From: Ilex aquifolium
Lineage: Eukaryota > Streptophyta > Magnoliopsida > Aquifoliales > Aquifoliaceae
Assembly: GCA_951799425.1 (NCBI GenBank)
Contig: OX637398.1
Coordinates: forward strand, 18,858,270-18,922,269
Length of the DNA: 64,000 nt
Reading direction: 5' to 3'
Below the pieces are notes generated by a model that had not been told where the DNA came from, did no database searches, and saw only the letters and a program-made list of their open reading frames with translations. Positions 23,279-35,690 of the stretch are shown one piece after another; positions within the stretch are counted from its first letter, which is position 1; every line of letters begins with the position of its first letter. The translations under genes and the position numbers were made by a program.

Positions 23279-23929
23279 AATTGAAATTTAGAAAATCAGG
23301 ATTCATTTGAGTCATTTGCCGCACATTAAGACTTGCCATTGTTTTAGATTAAATAACTCAAATTTATATCTTTTGAATTAGGGACAAACTGGTCTTTTTG
23401 TTCCCGCGGTTATTGCTGGCCAGAATATGTTATTGACAGGGGGTGTTAATAAAATTATTCATAGCTAAGGGGTCTATCTAATTAAGTAATAAATTTTAAG
23501 AGGTCTGAATATAATTTACCCTTCTTGTTTTTTTTTTTTTTTGTCCTGTGGGATTGTAAGGAAACAGTGAAGACAGAGATGGTGTTGTGATAGTTTTCTG
23601 TGGGTGCTTGTGTAGGTGAAGGTGTTGAGGGGAGGTGGGTTACGTTTGTAGTTTGTTTAATCTAATAGCTAGCGGCAGTGGTGCTGGCTAATTTGAGGCT
23701 CTAGTTGTACTTTTACATCTTAGTCGGATTAGTCACTTAATTTTGTCCATTTGAAATTTTGAGGGGACAATTTGTTGAAATTGAAACATGAAGGAGTTAA
23801 CTGTAATAGCACTCAAAGTTGAAGGAATCAATTTGTAATTGTCCCTTGTAAATTTCATTGTGTGAAATCATTGGACTTTAAAGCTGTGGACTAAATGGTA
23901 ATTCTGAATATGAAAATATAATAAAGTAG
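23279..23929. other. Intergenic DNA with a decayed MITE relative
   Basis: AGGGGTCTATCTAATTAAG at about 23468 resembles the right arm of the neighbouring MITE. The rest shows nothing recognisable. Confidence 0.4.
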
Positions 23930-24705
23930 TTTACGATTCAAATTTTAAAAGATAAACAAAATGATTTTTATTTTTCGCGGTTCAGATCACTTTAAATTTT
24001 TCTTTAAAATTAATACAACGACTAATATTAACACCCTAAATCTAATAGGAAAAATAGGCCCCTAAGGGTGTGTTTGAAATGACTTTTTAAAATTATTTCT
24101 AGAAATTATTTCTCATAAGTACAGTAAAAAAAATATATATATATATGTTCGAAACCACCCCACCACTACCTCTACCTCCACCACCACCACTGCCACCACT
24201 GCCACCGCCGTCACCACTGCTACCACCACCGTCGTCGTCGTCGTCGCCACCGCCACCGCTGCCACCACCGCCACCACCACCCCCAACGTCACCACTGCCG
24301 CCACCCCAACCGCCACCACCGCCGTCACTGCCACTACTGCCGCCACCATCATCACCACCACCGCCACCATCACCGCCGCCACCACCACCGCCATCACCAC
24401 AGTCGCCACCACCACCATCGTCGCCACCACCGTCGCCGCCACCACCACCACCGCCGCCGTCATCACCGCCGCTGCCACCGATGCCATTGCCGCCGCCACC
24501 GCCACCACGGTCATTGTCACCCACCACAACCATCACCGTCTCCTGCCACTACCACCTCTCGCTCCCACTACAATCGATGCTTAAATTCATTTATCTCACC
24601 TCTATGTTTGTGATTTGATTTTGGATATGAATACAAATATGATTATTGTTTATTATTTTTTATTACTCTATACCTTCAGGCACAAGCAATAACTAGTATT
24701 TTATA
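23930..24705. repeat. Tandem duplication copy A with CCN microsatellite
   Basis: Contains an imperfect CCACCACCG repeat at about 24150-24530. Its flanks match copy B: AAAGATAAACAAAATGA, then AACACCCTAAATCTAATAGG and AGGGTGTGTTTG on the left, and ATGCTTAAATTC with ACAAGCAATAACTAGT on the right. Long proline- or glycine-only frames here come from the repeat and are not genes. Confidence 0.75.
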
Positions 24706-24756
24706 TGGGGCTTTGGTTGGTACTTCTTATTTGACTGACTCATCTATATAAAAAAT

Positions 24757-25710
24757 TATAATACAATTTAAATTTTAAAAGGTAAACAAAATGACTTTAT
24801 TGTTTGCGATTGAGATTTCTTTAACTTTTACTTTAAAATTAATCTGACAGCTAATATTAACACTCCAAATTTAATAGGAAAAATAGGCACTTAAGGGTGT
24901 GTTTGGGGTAATTTTTTAAAAGTGTTTCTAGAACTTATAACTTCTTATAAGTATTTTAAAAAAAAAAAAGTAATGTTTGGAACCGCCCCACCACCACCAC
25001 TACTACCACCACACCCCCACCGCCCATCACTATTACCACTACCACCACCATTGTCACCCCACCACCACAACTACCCCCACCGCCCCACCACCACCACTAC
25101 TACCACCATCTTTGTCACAACAACAACAACAACCACCGTTGCCGTCACTCCACCACCACCACCACTACACCCACCGCCCCACCACCACTCCCATCATCCC
25201 ACCACCCTCATCCCCACCACCACCACCACCGCCGCCACCCCCACTATCACATCTTCTACAACAATCACCACCATTACCCCCACCACAACAATTGTCGTAG
25301 CCACCACAATTACCGCCACCCACCACCACCCCACCCAACCACCACCACCATCACCACTGTAACCACCCTACCACCACCGCAATTGTCTCACCATCACCCC
25401 TACCATCATCACCGCTGCCGCCACCTTACCACTACCGCAACTGTCCTACTATCACCCCTACCACCACCACCACCGTTGCCACCCACGGCTACCATCATCA
25501 CCAACGGTCGTTGTCATCCATCACAACCATAACCGTCTTCCAGCACCAACACTGTCAACACTCGCTCCTACTACAACCAATGCTTAAATTCTTTTTTCTC
25601 TCCTCTATTTTTGTGATTTAATTTTATGTATAAATACAAATATGTTTATAGTTAATCATTTTTTTTTATTATTCTGTGCCTTTAGACACAGGAAATAACT
25701 AGTGTATTTA
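24757..25710. repeat. Tandem duplication copy B with CCN microsatellite
   Basis: Same ordered blocks as copy A, about 830 bp further along, with a longer CCA-rich tract (about 24985-25550). The shared flanks outside the microsatellite show duplication of the whole unit rather than independent repeat growth. Confidence 0.75.
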
Positions 25711-26030
25711 TAAGATAGTCATGAGATTTATGATCTGGCATTTACATCTGCATGAGTGTGAAACCATTAGTCGAAAAGCTTGACTTCGGTGCACCACCAT
25801 CCCCAGTGCCGACTAGAGTGTCGGTATGTTTTATATTACTTTTCGTGAAGGATGAATATGATAGGGTAAATTGCACGGCAAGTATTTGAGGTCCTTAAGT
25901 TTTAATTTAATCAATTTAGTTCTCAAACTTTACACATTTAAGGATTACGGTTGGATTAAAAATGCTTCTCAGATTAGATGAGTTTTACATCAACAATGAC
26001 TTGAATCAACAAATTGTATCAAAATAAATA
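25711..26030. other. Intergenic spacer, nothing recognised
   Basis: AT-rich, no coding signal and no clear repeat. Confidence 0.5.
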
Positions 26031-26688
26031 GAGAGAATTACACTTAGATTTTTGAGGTTTATCATTTAATCACTCAGATGAGATCCCATAATATTTAAAA
26101 TATAAAATAGACCCCTTAAGATTTATACATACGTAACACTTAAACTCTTACCGTCATTATCTGTTAGTATATCCGTTAGTGAATTACACCCAGACCCCCA
26201 AAAGTTTATAAACGTATAATATTTAGACTGCTCAAATTTAAAATATTATAATTAGACCAAAAATATTTCAGTCAAAGATAGAATATTAAATATTTTAAAT
26301 TTTACAACTAAAATTCATGTTCTATTGTATCAATTATAGTAATTATGATTTTTTTTTTTTAAATTGAATTTTTATTTTTGATTTTATTTCAATAAATGAT
26401 GCAATAAAACATGAATTTTGATTGTAAAATTTAAAATATTTGATATTTTATCTTTGATTTATGTATTTTTAGTCAAAATATAACATTTTAAACTTTAAGA
26501 GTCTCAGTATTATACACCTACAAATTTTAGGGGGTTTGAGTGTAATTTATTAACGAATATATTAACGGACATTCATAGCAGGGGTCTAAGTATTACCCAC
26601 GTATAAACTTTAGGGAGTCTTTATATAATATTTTAAATATCAAAAGATCTGAATGATTAATGGACAAACTACGTGGTTTAATTCTCCC
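26031..26688. repeat. Large foldback element, arms about 300 bp
   Basis: The left end GAGAGAATTACACTTAG pairs with the inverted right end GGGAGAATTAAACCACG. The two halves remain alignable as inverted copies almost to the centre, with paired blocks such as TATCCGTTAGTGAATTACAC against TATTCGTTAATAAATTACAC. The centre is an A/T-rich spacer near 26345-26375. Non-coding, so a large MITE or foldback transposon. Confidence 0.75.
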
Positions 26689-27599
26689 ATAATGAAATTT
26701 AGAGTGAAAGGGAAAAGACGGGAGAGGGAACAGGTCCCAACTGCTTCATTGGATGCCTCCAATGCAGTGGGGCTTTGAATATTCTCTACTTAACTTTCTT
26801 GTCGAAGAAAGCTAAAGCTTAAGCAATTGACAACTAAGTATTTAAAGTCTGATGGGAGAACTCACACTAAAGATAAGGTTGACTCAACAATACCGAAAAA
26901 TTATATTTCAGTATGTAACTCAATTTCATGATTAAAAATATATTTTTTTTAATTGGGTGCCAATTAATTAATTTTTATTCTCGTACCTTAAATGTAAAGA
27001 CCAAGTAAAGTAGCATAAGGTTACGGCACCGCTAGCAGGACTATGCCGAAGTGATCTATATCCATTGATTTGCATTTGGTTGATTTTTAATCATTGATTT
27101 AAAAATAATAAAATATATTTTTTTTACACAGATCAAATTTTTATTAAATAAAAAGTAAAAATATAATACCACAAAAAATATTTTTTAGTACCATAATTAG
27201 ACCCAAATGAGTATATTAAAAGCAAAGCGAGAGGGACACGAAAAGTTTGTCATCCATGGTTCTTCAGTCTGAGAAATCATATTGTAATTTTGATCCAGTA
27301 AGATCATAGATTTCAGCATTCCTTTTTTTTCCGCGCTTGGAATTATCTAATGAACATTACGTCCGGTAAGAGCAAGTGCTCGACAATATCTACCACAAAC
27401 ATTTATTTTCTTCTTATTGTAAACAGAATTTATATAAAGAAAAATATTATTTGGATCTATTTTGATAATATAATACATCACAGTTCAATCTGTTCATAAA
27501 TTAATGGGTTAGGTAATAAGAGTCATTTTAATTAGGTGCATTAAAATGAATTACTAATGGGTACACATTACGTTGAGTATTTATCTTTCTATTAAATAA
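26689..27599. other. Intergenic AT-rich DNA, no gene seen
   Basis: No coding signal or strong repeat seen on either strand. Confidence 0.5.
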
Positions 27600-28380
27600 C
27601 AAAAATAATAAAATCAAATATACATTGATATACCAAGAAACACATACATACACACTAATATACCAAAAAATATACACACACTAGTGCACCAAAATACATA
27701 CACACAAACACAATAATACACCAAAAAATAAACACATATATGCTAATACACAAAAAATATACACACACACTAGAACATTAAAGCACACACATATATTGGA
27801 CTTGGGCCCTGCATCCGATCCCAATTGGACTCGGATCTGACTCAAACATAACTTCGGACCTGAACTTGGACCCGACCCCGACTCGACCCCGAATCTGGAC
27901 TCGACCCCGGATCTGGACTCGACCTGGAACCCAGCCCTAACCTTGAACCCGACCTGGAACCTAGACCCAACCTTGGACCTGGATCCAAACCCAGACCCTA
28001 CACCCGTAGCCGAACCTCTACCCTGGTCCCCAAACCCCAACCCGTTTCTAGGGTACGTATGTATTTTGGTGTAGTAGTGTGTGTTTTTGTGTACACATGT
28101 ACATGTGTTTTTAAGTATGAGTGTGCGTGTGTGTGTGGATGTAGTAGTATATATGTGTGTGTTTTGATGTAGTAGTATATGTGTATATTTTGGTGTATTA
28201 ATGTGTGTATATATTTTGATGTGTTAATATATATGTTTGTATTTTGGTATAATAGTGTATGTGTGTGTATATTTTGGTGTTTTATTAAATATATTTTTGA
28301 GTTGTGTGTTAGTATATGTGTACGTGTGTGTATTTTTTTTCTATGTATTAGCATGTGTTTTATTTGGTGTATTATATTGT
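27600..28380. repeat. Inverted minisatellite pair around a GC-rich repeat core
   Basis: Left arm (27600-27795): repeated CACCAAAATACATACACAC-like units. Right arm (28055-28380): repeats of the reverse complement (GTGTGTATATTTTGGTGTA). Between them (about 27800-28045) is a GC-rich degenerate repeat of ACTCGACCCCGGATCTGG and relatives. The three parts together look like one foldback element with a tandem-repeat centre. Open frames across it are repeat artefacts. Confidence 0.7.
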
Positions 28381-28438
28381 GCTTATATTAAGAGTTTTAA
28401 TTATTTGATGAGTTAATGGGTTAACTCAACTTGTTATG

Positions 28439-28487
28439 ATCCAACCCATTATAACTCATTTAATAAATGAGTTATAATGGGTTGGAT
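28439..28487. repeat. Near-perfect 49-bp palindrome
   Basis: Arms of 24 bp (28439-28462 and 28464-28487, core AACCCATTATAACTCATTTA) are exact reverse complements around a single A. It can form a hairpin or cruciform. Confidence 0.9.
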
Positions 28488-31364
28488 TTATTTTGCACCC
28501 AACCTATTTTAAACCAACTCATAATCAATTCAACTCACCCATTTGCCACTTCTAATCACAACCATTAAATTTGTAACGAGTCATAACTAATATTGAAACT
28601 CACTGTCAATTCAATGACAATAAGTCAGTAAATTAGATCCAAATAATATTGTCATTACATAAATGTTGTTCAAGTCATCCGCATTCTAATGAAGAATTAG
28701 TTTTGGGTTTGTAAAAGCGGTTCAATTGCTCAATTGATAAATCATTCATCAAATTAGTAATTGTAATATTATATGTTAAAATTGGCGTTTGTTCATGTCA
28801 ACACGTAATAAGCTTTTTTTATATTTTCTCGAAAAAAAAAAGAGAAAAAAAATCACTATGATACATTTAGCTACAACAATAAATCCGTAATGCATATCCC
28901 ACATATGGGTTCAATCCTATTCTCAGGATTTTTAGATTCCTTCTAATACATTATTCTTTAATTACTTACTATCAATGGAATATTGGTAGGGAACCCCACT
29001 TATTATGATTTCCATTTGAAGTTATGGCGATTCGATGTTTCATGTATCAAGTTGAGGGAAAGTGTATTGAAGGAGAAGATATTGAATATAATGCTGACAC
29101 CATCACCATTGTCACGTGATGCTATCAAATAAAAATAAACCAACATGTAAACATTTAGACCTCATTTATTTTAATAATTATCATGTTCATTTAAGAAAAT
29201 AACTCATTTGGTAGACGTATTATGAAGGGATTAAATATTGGATTGTACTATTTTTTATTTAATCGGACCTAATACTTTGTTTGGTAAGCAAATTTGATAC
29301 CGTATTAATTTCAAAAACGTATACTAATCGTAAATTTATCGTATATTTTTATACGATAGATCGGTATTATGGAGATCATTTAATACCACAAAGAGATGTG
29401 GTATTATAATCCAACTCAAACGTATTATTCTACACATTTACTATTATGACCCCCCAAGTGATAAAATCAAGTTGTCATCAATGGTTAAACACTGATTGAG
29501 GGTATTTTTATTAATTCAACATTAATACGATAAAATAATTTTCTAACCAAACAACCGATTGAATTAAATAACTATTATCCAACGCTTATATTGTGCATTG
29601 TCAAACACTAGATAAAATTACGTATTATTCTAATATCATATTTAATATTGTCTTTAATTCATCTGTATCGTATTAGACTGTATTAGTTTATCTAATCCAT
29701 CCATTTTTAATACGGCAACCAAACGAGCCCTATGTGTAAAGAAATTGGGTTTACTTTGGTAGGTTTGTTTTTGAAGGTTGACACTACTTAGCAATAGTGA
29801 CGTGGTGTCACCGTTACACTTAATATTTACTCGTATTGGAGGGACATTGATTTCCTACCCTAATATGTTTCTGTTTCTGTATCGGAACTCAGAATCGAAG
29901 TGCCTTGACAAACCGACAACAACATTAACAATCAAACAGAAAATCATCGCTTTATGGGAAGCCATATAGAAGCACATGAAGCAATGTGAAAAAGAATAAA
30001 GATCATGCAGAAAAGGGGCGCAACTACTTTGTACATCTCATCAATTAAAGTCATGCATAATTGTATACCAGATCCATTACATGGGACCCCTTCCCTCAAG
30101 TGTATGTCTCTGGCTGCTATGTGCCTCAAACCTTGAATTGGAAACATTAGCTCATTTGGAAGTGTAAGACAAACCTCTAAAGAAGGCGGCAGAAGAGTAC
30201 TAGACAGAAGGCTGAAACAAAGAGATTTTTGGCTATTTTCATGGGTGAATTATACTTTGTACCTTGAAAGATTTTAAAAAAATTACTCTGCACCTGCAAA
30301 GATTAATTTTCTATATTACATCCTCAACGGATTAAAATTATTGTAATAAAACCCTTCCATTAGCTTCTGTTACTTATTTCGTCATCAATGTCAATGAGGT
30401 GATTTTTGACGGATTGAGCAACAGAAACTAACGAATGGGCTACATTACAATACTTTAAATACATTGCGCGTAAATATAGAAAATTGAATCTTTGAGGGTA
30501 TAAAATGTGAACTCTTAAAATCTTTCTGGGTGTAAAATATAATTTTCTCTATTTTCATCATGCATCAATGTCGAACAAATAAACAAAACATTTTGCTCAA
30601 AATACTTACATCACATGGTATACTTTAATATTTCATATAAAATAAGAACAACAATAATAATAGCAATAATAAATATAATGAGAGGGCATTTGACAAATCC
30701 CAATAAAATAGGGTTTCTAAGGGGTCATCCATTTGGCTGATATTTTTCTTCTCCGGTTGTTTTAGTCCTATTGTTGTTTTTCTTTTCATAATGAGAATTA
30801 TTCTAACAATGCATTTTCGGACTTGTGGCTACAACATAAAACCTTGGTATCTTTATAACTACATTCCTTTTGAACTCGTGAACAGACCCATAACCACCCC
30901 AAACTACACGCATTGGTTAAACCCAACTTCAATACAGCCATGCTAACTCTTTCTGTTTTAACTATATTGTTTCCAAAACCTGTTATTTTGACCTTCGGAA
31001 AAAAAAAAAGGAAAAAAAAAAAAAGCTGTTATTTTGTATGCATGAGAACGTTCACAGGAAACAAAAATGAGCATATGACATTCTATCACTGCATTTTGTA
31101 ATGATTTCAAGTCAAAGTTGTGAAAAGCAAGTATAGGTGCCATAACTTCAAATGACAACCTATTATAACTATATTCAATAGACCAATTCCACTTTACATT
31201 ACAGGCATGATACTTATCTTTGCTCAGAAATCCTAACAGGCAGTGTAAATTATCTCTGAATTCGTCCAATCCTATTGGATGTCCCCTGAGGGTCCATATA
31301 CGGAAGTGTAAAAATCCATAAAAAAAAACTTCACAAGGCACTAGCAGAACTTATTTAGATTTCT
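28488..31364. other. Intergenic DNA, no confident gene
   Basis: Mostly AT-rich. About 29980-30180 and 31100-31340 are a little less AT-rich, and could be untranslated or decayed exon sequence, but no protein family is recognisable. A long A-run lies at about 31000-31023. Confidence 0.4.
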
Positions 31365-31740
31365 TGTTAGAGTATTTTAACTAAAAGAGTGTTTTTTATG
31401 TGGGAAGTCAATCTCACATCGACTAAATATCTAAAAGTACTTAAGTGTATATATATATACATATTTTAGTATAGAAAATATACAAACGAGCCAGCTCGTT
31501 TATGTGTAAATTAGGCTTGAATTAGGCTCGAATTCAGCTCGATTATCACCCCTAGTCGTGTGAAACTTCTGCTTCATTCGATTGTGCAGATCTGAGTGAA
31601 ACAACAGTCAATAGGTTTGACTGTTGTATTATGCACTGTGTTTCTTTCATAGAGAGGTGTGAATCGTCTTAAGAGAACAACCTAGTACGCGCCTCACCCT
31701 ATCGTTCACTTTATTTTTTCGCATCCCATTTTTTCTAACA
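31365..31740 (+). repeat. 5' LTR of the copia element
   Basis: 376 bp. No normal primer site follows; TATAAGACGATTTTC lies where TGGTATCAGAGC would be expected. It has a private stretch (GAGCCAGCTCG, about 31488-31555) not found in the 3' LTR. Confidence 0.85.
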
Positions 31741-31763
31741 ATATAAGACGATTTTCATACCCG

Positions 31764-32700
31764 ATGGAGAATTCTGCGATAGCCACTTCTACTGTTTCAT
31801 CTGCTGGATCAAATGATCTTAATAAACCGTTTCGATTCAGTTGACAATTCTTCAAAAGATGGGCGAAGAAAGTTATGTTTTATCTCAAATTGATGAAGGT
31901 CGCATGGATTCTCACTACAAAAAATCCAAAGAAGGTGAACAAGGAATGTATGACTGAAAAAGGTCTAGCAGAGCATGAAAATAATTTAGCAATATGGGAG
32001 ACTGACGAAAATAATTGTCGCAATTATTTGCTCAATTGTCTTTCTGATGAGCTATATGATTACTATTCCAATTCTTATTCTTTTGCTAAGAAGATATGGA
32101 AAGCTTTGGAGAAGAAGTATGATACAAAAGAAGCAGTGACGAAAAAATATGCTTGTAGCCGCTACTTTAAATTTCATATGGTTGAAACAAATTTGTAATT
32201 GTTCAAACACATGAGCTACAAATGATTGTTCACAAAATTGTGTCCGAAGAAATTAAGGTGGATGAACAGATGCAAGTTGTAGCAGTTATCGACAAACTGC
32301 CGGTTTCATGGAAAGAGTACCAAAAGGGTATTCGTCACAAGCAATCAGAATTAGAGGCTAAAAAACAAGACAAGACAAACGACACTAACGAAAATCTCAA
32401 TGCTAACAGAAATATCAATAAGGTACATTTTATCACATCTAATAATAACGTCTCTAAGGGTCAAAATAATAGAAACAATGCCTATTTGAAGCCTATAGGT
32501 AATAACATGAAAAAGTTCAACAGGACTTCAAATAAAAACCATTTTCAAACGAAATGGAACCAAACACAAAACCAAGGACCCCCTTCCAAAAAAGTACCAT
32601 ATGATAAAAATAATCAGTCAAATAATGGTGCTTGTTTTGTGTGAAAAACCTGAGCATTTTGCCAAAGATTGTCGTTTTAAAAATGGGGTTATGCTCCTCA
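31764..32700 (+). pseudogene. gag: copia gag remnant
   Basis: Starts at ATG 31764 and reads into the UBN2/copia-type gag domain (FFKRWAKKVMFYL, then ENNCRNYLLNCLSDELYDYY and WKALEKKYDTKEA). TGA at 31842-31844 interrupts it early, and another stop follows at 32196-32198. The zinc knuckle (C-x2-C-x4-H-x4-C, around 32630-32675) is broken by a small deletion that shifts the frame. Confidence 0.8.
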
Positions 32701-35690
32701 AGCTAATGTGACCGAGAAACCACTTGTGGCCATGATTGCTAAGGTTAATTTTATTGAAAATAGTGAAGGGTGGTGGGCAAATTCTGGAGCTTCTAGGAAA
32801 GTCTGTCATGATAAATCTTGGTTCAAGTTTTTCTCTCCCGTTAAAAATGATAAAAAAAAGTGTTGTTTGGTGATTCACATACTATGAGTGTTTTGGGCAT
32901 AGGAGAGGTCCAACTCAAATTTACCTCTGACCGAGTTTTGACCCTAAAGATTTTCTTCACACTCCTGAAATTAGAAAGAATTTGGTTTATGGTTATCTTT
33001 TAAATAAGACTTGTTTCAAACAAACCATAAAATCTGATCAGTTTGTTTTGACCAAGAATGGGTCATTTGTTGGTAAAAAGTTATGCTTGTGATGGTATGT
33101 TTAAGCTGAATGTCAAAATGAATGAAACTACTTCTTCAGTTTACATTGTTTCTTGTGTGAATATGTGGCATGCTCGTCTTTGTCATGTTAATAGCAAATA
33201 TTTGAAAATTACGAACCATGTAGGTTTATTGCCTGTTACACAATAATTTTGAAAAATGAATATTGTAGCATGACAAAAATAACAAAATAGCCTCATATCA
33301 AAGTAGAAAGAAATTCTGAATTATTAGAATTGATACATACGAATATATGTGAATTTGAAGGAATTTTTGACTTGTGGTGGAAAAAAGATATTTTATAACT
33401 TTCATCGATGGTTTTTCAAAATACACTCATGTTTATCTTATGAAAAATAAAAGTGATGCTTTTGAAAAACTCACAAATTTTATTAAAGAAGTAGAAAATT
33501 GTTTTAACAGAAAAATTAAACGTTTTAGAAGTGATAGAGGTAGAGAGTATGAACCACTTGGATTAATTAAACATCTACAATTTTTAGAAATAGCTCATGA
33601 AACTTCACCACCATACTCTCCTTAATCTAATGGTGTAGTGAACGTAAAAACAGAATTTTGATCAACTTAACCAATTCTATGTTAGCAAATTCTTGTGCAC
33701 CTAAAAATTTGTGAAGAGAAGCAGTTTTAACTAGAAATTATGTTATGAATAGAGTTCCTCGTAAACAAAATTTAGTTACTCTATATGAAATGTGACGAAA
33801 AAGAAAGCCTAACTTGAATTACATTAGAGTTTGGGGCTGTTTAGCTTATGTTAAGATTACTGATCCTAAAATTCCTAAATTATGAATAAGAGTAACTAGA
33901 TGTGTATTCATTGGGTATGCACTAGCCAGTAAAACATATAGATTTTTAGACTTAGAGAATAATGTGGTAATTAAATCACTAGATGCTATATTTCATGAAG
34001 ATACATTCCCTTTTAAATATAAAAATAGTGGGGGTGATAATAATATGCCAAAGTCTAGTGATATTTCTAGTTCATCGTTGATCGATAATATAGAACAAAA
34101 AGAATATGAAGCTAGGAGGAGTAAAAGGAGCAGAGTAGAAAAAGATTTTGGTCTAGATTACATTGTTTATAATGTTGAAGGGGATCCAACCAACATACAA
34201 GAAGCTTTAACATCTCCGAATTCAGACTTATGGAGAGAAGCTGTAAATGATGAATATGATTCACTTATAACAAACAAAACATGGAGATTGGTAGATTTAC
34301 CTCCTGATTATAAAACTATAGGTTGCAAATGGGTGTTAAAGAGAAAGCTCAAATCTGATGGAACGATAGATAAGTATAAGGCGAGGTTGGTAGCTAAAGG
34401 TTTTAAACAAAAACAAGATTTAGATTTCTTTGATAGGTTTTCTCCTGTCTCTAGAATTACATCCATAAGATTGCTAATATCTATAGCTGCTATACATAAT
34501 TTAGAAGTACATCAAATGGATGTAAAAATAGTTTTTTTGAATGGTGATCTAGAGGAAAAAATTTATATGGACCAACCAAAAAGATTTATTCAACAAGGTC
34601 ATAAGAATAAAGTTTGTAAGTTAACTAAATCTTTATATGGCCTTAAACAAGTGTCCAACCAATGACACGAAAAATTTGATCAGTGTATTTTAGCTAATGA
34701 GTTTAAGGCTAATGATAGTGACAAATGCATTTACTCAAAGTCTAAAAATGGTGAACATATTATTATTTGTTTATATGTTGATGACTTTTTGATATTTGAC
34801 ACTAGCTTATATGTGATTGAGACTACCAAGACTTTACTAAACAGAAATTTTGACATGAAAGACTTGGGTCAAGCAAGTGTGATTCTTGACATGAAAATCA
34901 CAAAGAGTGTTGATGGAATTATGTTTAATCAATCTCATTACATAAAAAAAGTTTTGCAAAAATATAACCTTTTTTATTGTAAACCTGCTTGCACACCTTT
35001 TGATTCAAGCATTTATTTATTTCCAACAGGAAAAGATAATAATATAATTAATCAAATAGAGTATGCAAGCATAATTGGTAGTCTTAGATATGCCACTGAT
35101 TATACTAGACCTGATATTGTTTATACTTTGGGTGTACTTGGTAGATTCACAAGTAGACCTAGTATGGATCATTGGAATGCAATTTATCGTCTTATGAGAT
35201 ATCTCAAAAGAACTACACATGTTGGTTGATTTTATAAAAATTATCCTGCTGTCCTTGAAGGTTACTGTGATGCAAATTGGAACACCCTATCGGGTGATTC
35301 TATGTCCACTACGGGTTCTGTTTTTACTTTAGGTGGTGGATCCATAAGTTGAAAATCAAAGAAACAACAAATTATTGCAAAGTCAACAATGGAAGCTGAG
35401 TTGATTGCGCTAGCTCAGCTAGTGAGGAAGCTGGGTGACTTTGTGATTTATTATTTGATATACCTTCGTGGGCTAAACCAGTACCACCTATGTTAATTCA
35501 TTGTGACAGCAATGCCACAATAGGTAGAGTACATAATAAGTGCTATAATGGAAAATCCATATCTATAAGAAGAAAGTATAGTATTATGAGATCATACCTA
35601 AATAATGGTGCGATCAATGTTGATTATGTGAGATCGACTGACAATCTTGCCGATCTATTACCAAAAGCTCTAGCTAAAGAAAAGATCTAG
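32701..35690 (+). pseudogene. pol: copia pol remnant (protease, integrase, RT, RNase H)
   Basis: Ordered remains of the polyprotein are visible. The protease shows WWANSGASRK (about 32770) and the integrase finger WHARLCHVNSKYLK (about 33165). The integrase core shows FITFIDGFSKYTHVY and RFRSDRGREYE. The RT shows WKWVLKRKLKSDG-like sequence (34325), YKARLVAKGF, MDVKIVFLNGDLEE and YVDDFL (34776). RNase H shows YCDANW and KSTMEAELIAL, ending at about 35690. In-frame stops occur near 33624, 33711, 33797, 33880, 34663, 35228 and 35350. Several sit where tryptophan is expected (TGG to TGA). Confidence 0.88.

Noticed and set aside
24099..24618. Long proline-, glycine- and valine-rich open frames on both strands
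   Set aside because: They follow directly from the CCN microsatellite, which is open in several frames at once; no domain and no splice context.
24922..25362. His/Pro/Thr-rich open frames
   Set aside because: Repeat artefacts of the second CCA-rich tract.
27681..28354. Gly/Ser/Arg-rich and Thr/His-rich frames
   Set aside because: They cross the GC-rich repeat and the inverted minisatellite; composition is set by the repeat.
29944..30147. Possible small gene on the minus strand
   Set aside because: No recognisable domain, no neighbouring exon, and length within chance for this region.
30958..31341. 127-residue minus-strand frame
   Set aside because: Lysine and phenylalanine runs from A/T tracts, no family resemblance; left as unsupported.
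33700..35352. TGA read as tryptophan (altered genetic code)
   Set aside because: Only the decayed copia element shows it, together with TAA stops and frameshifts. The host genes and younger elements use normal codons.
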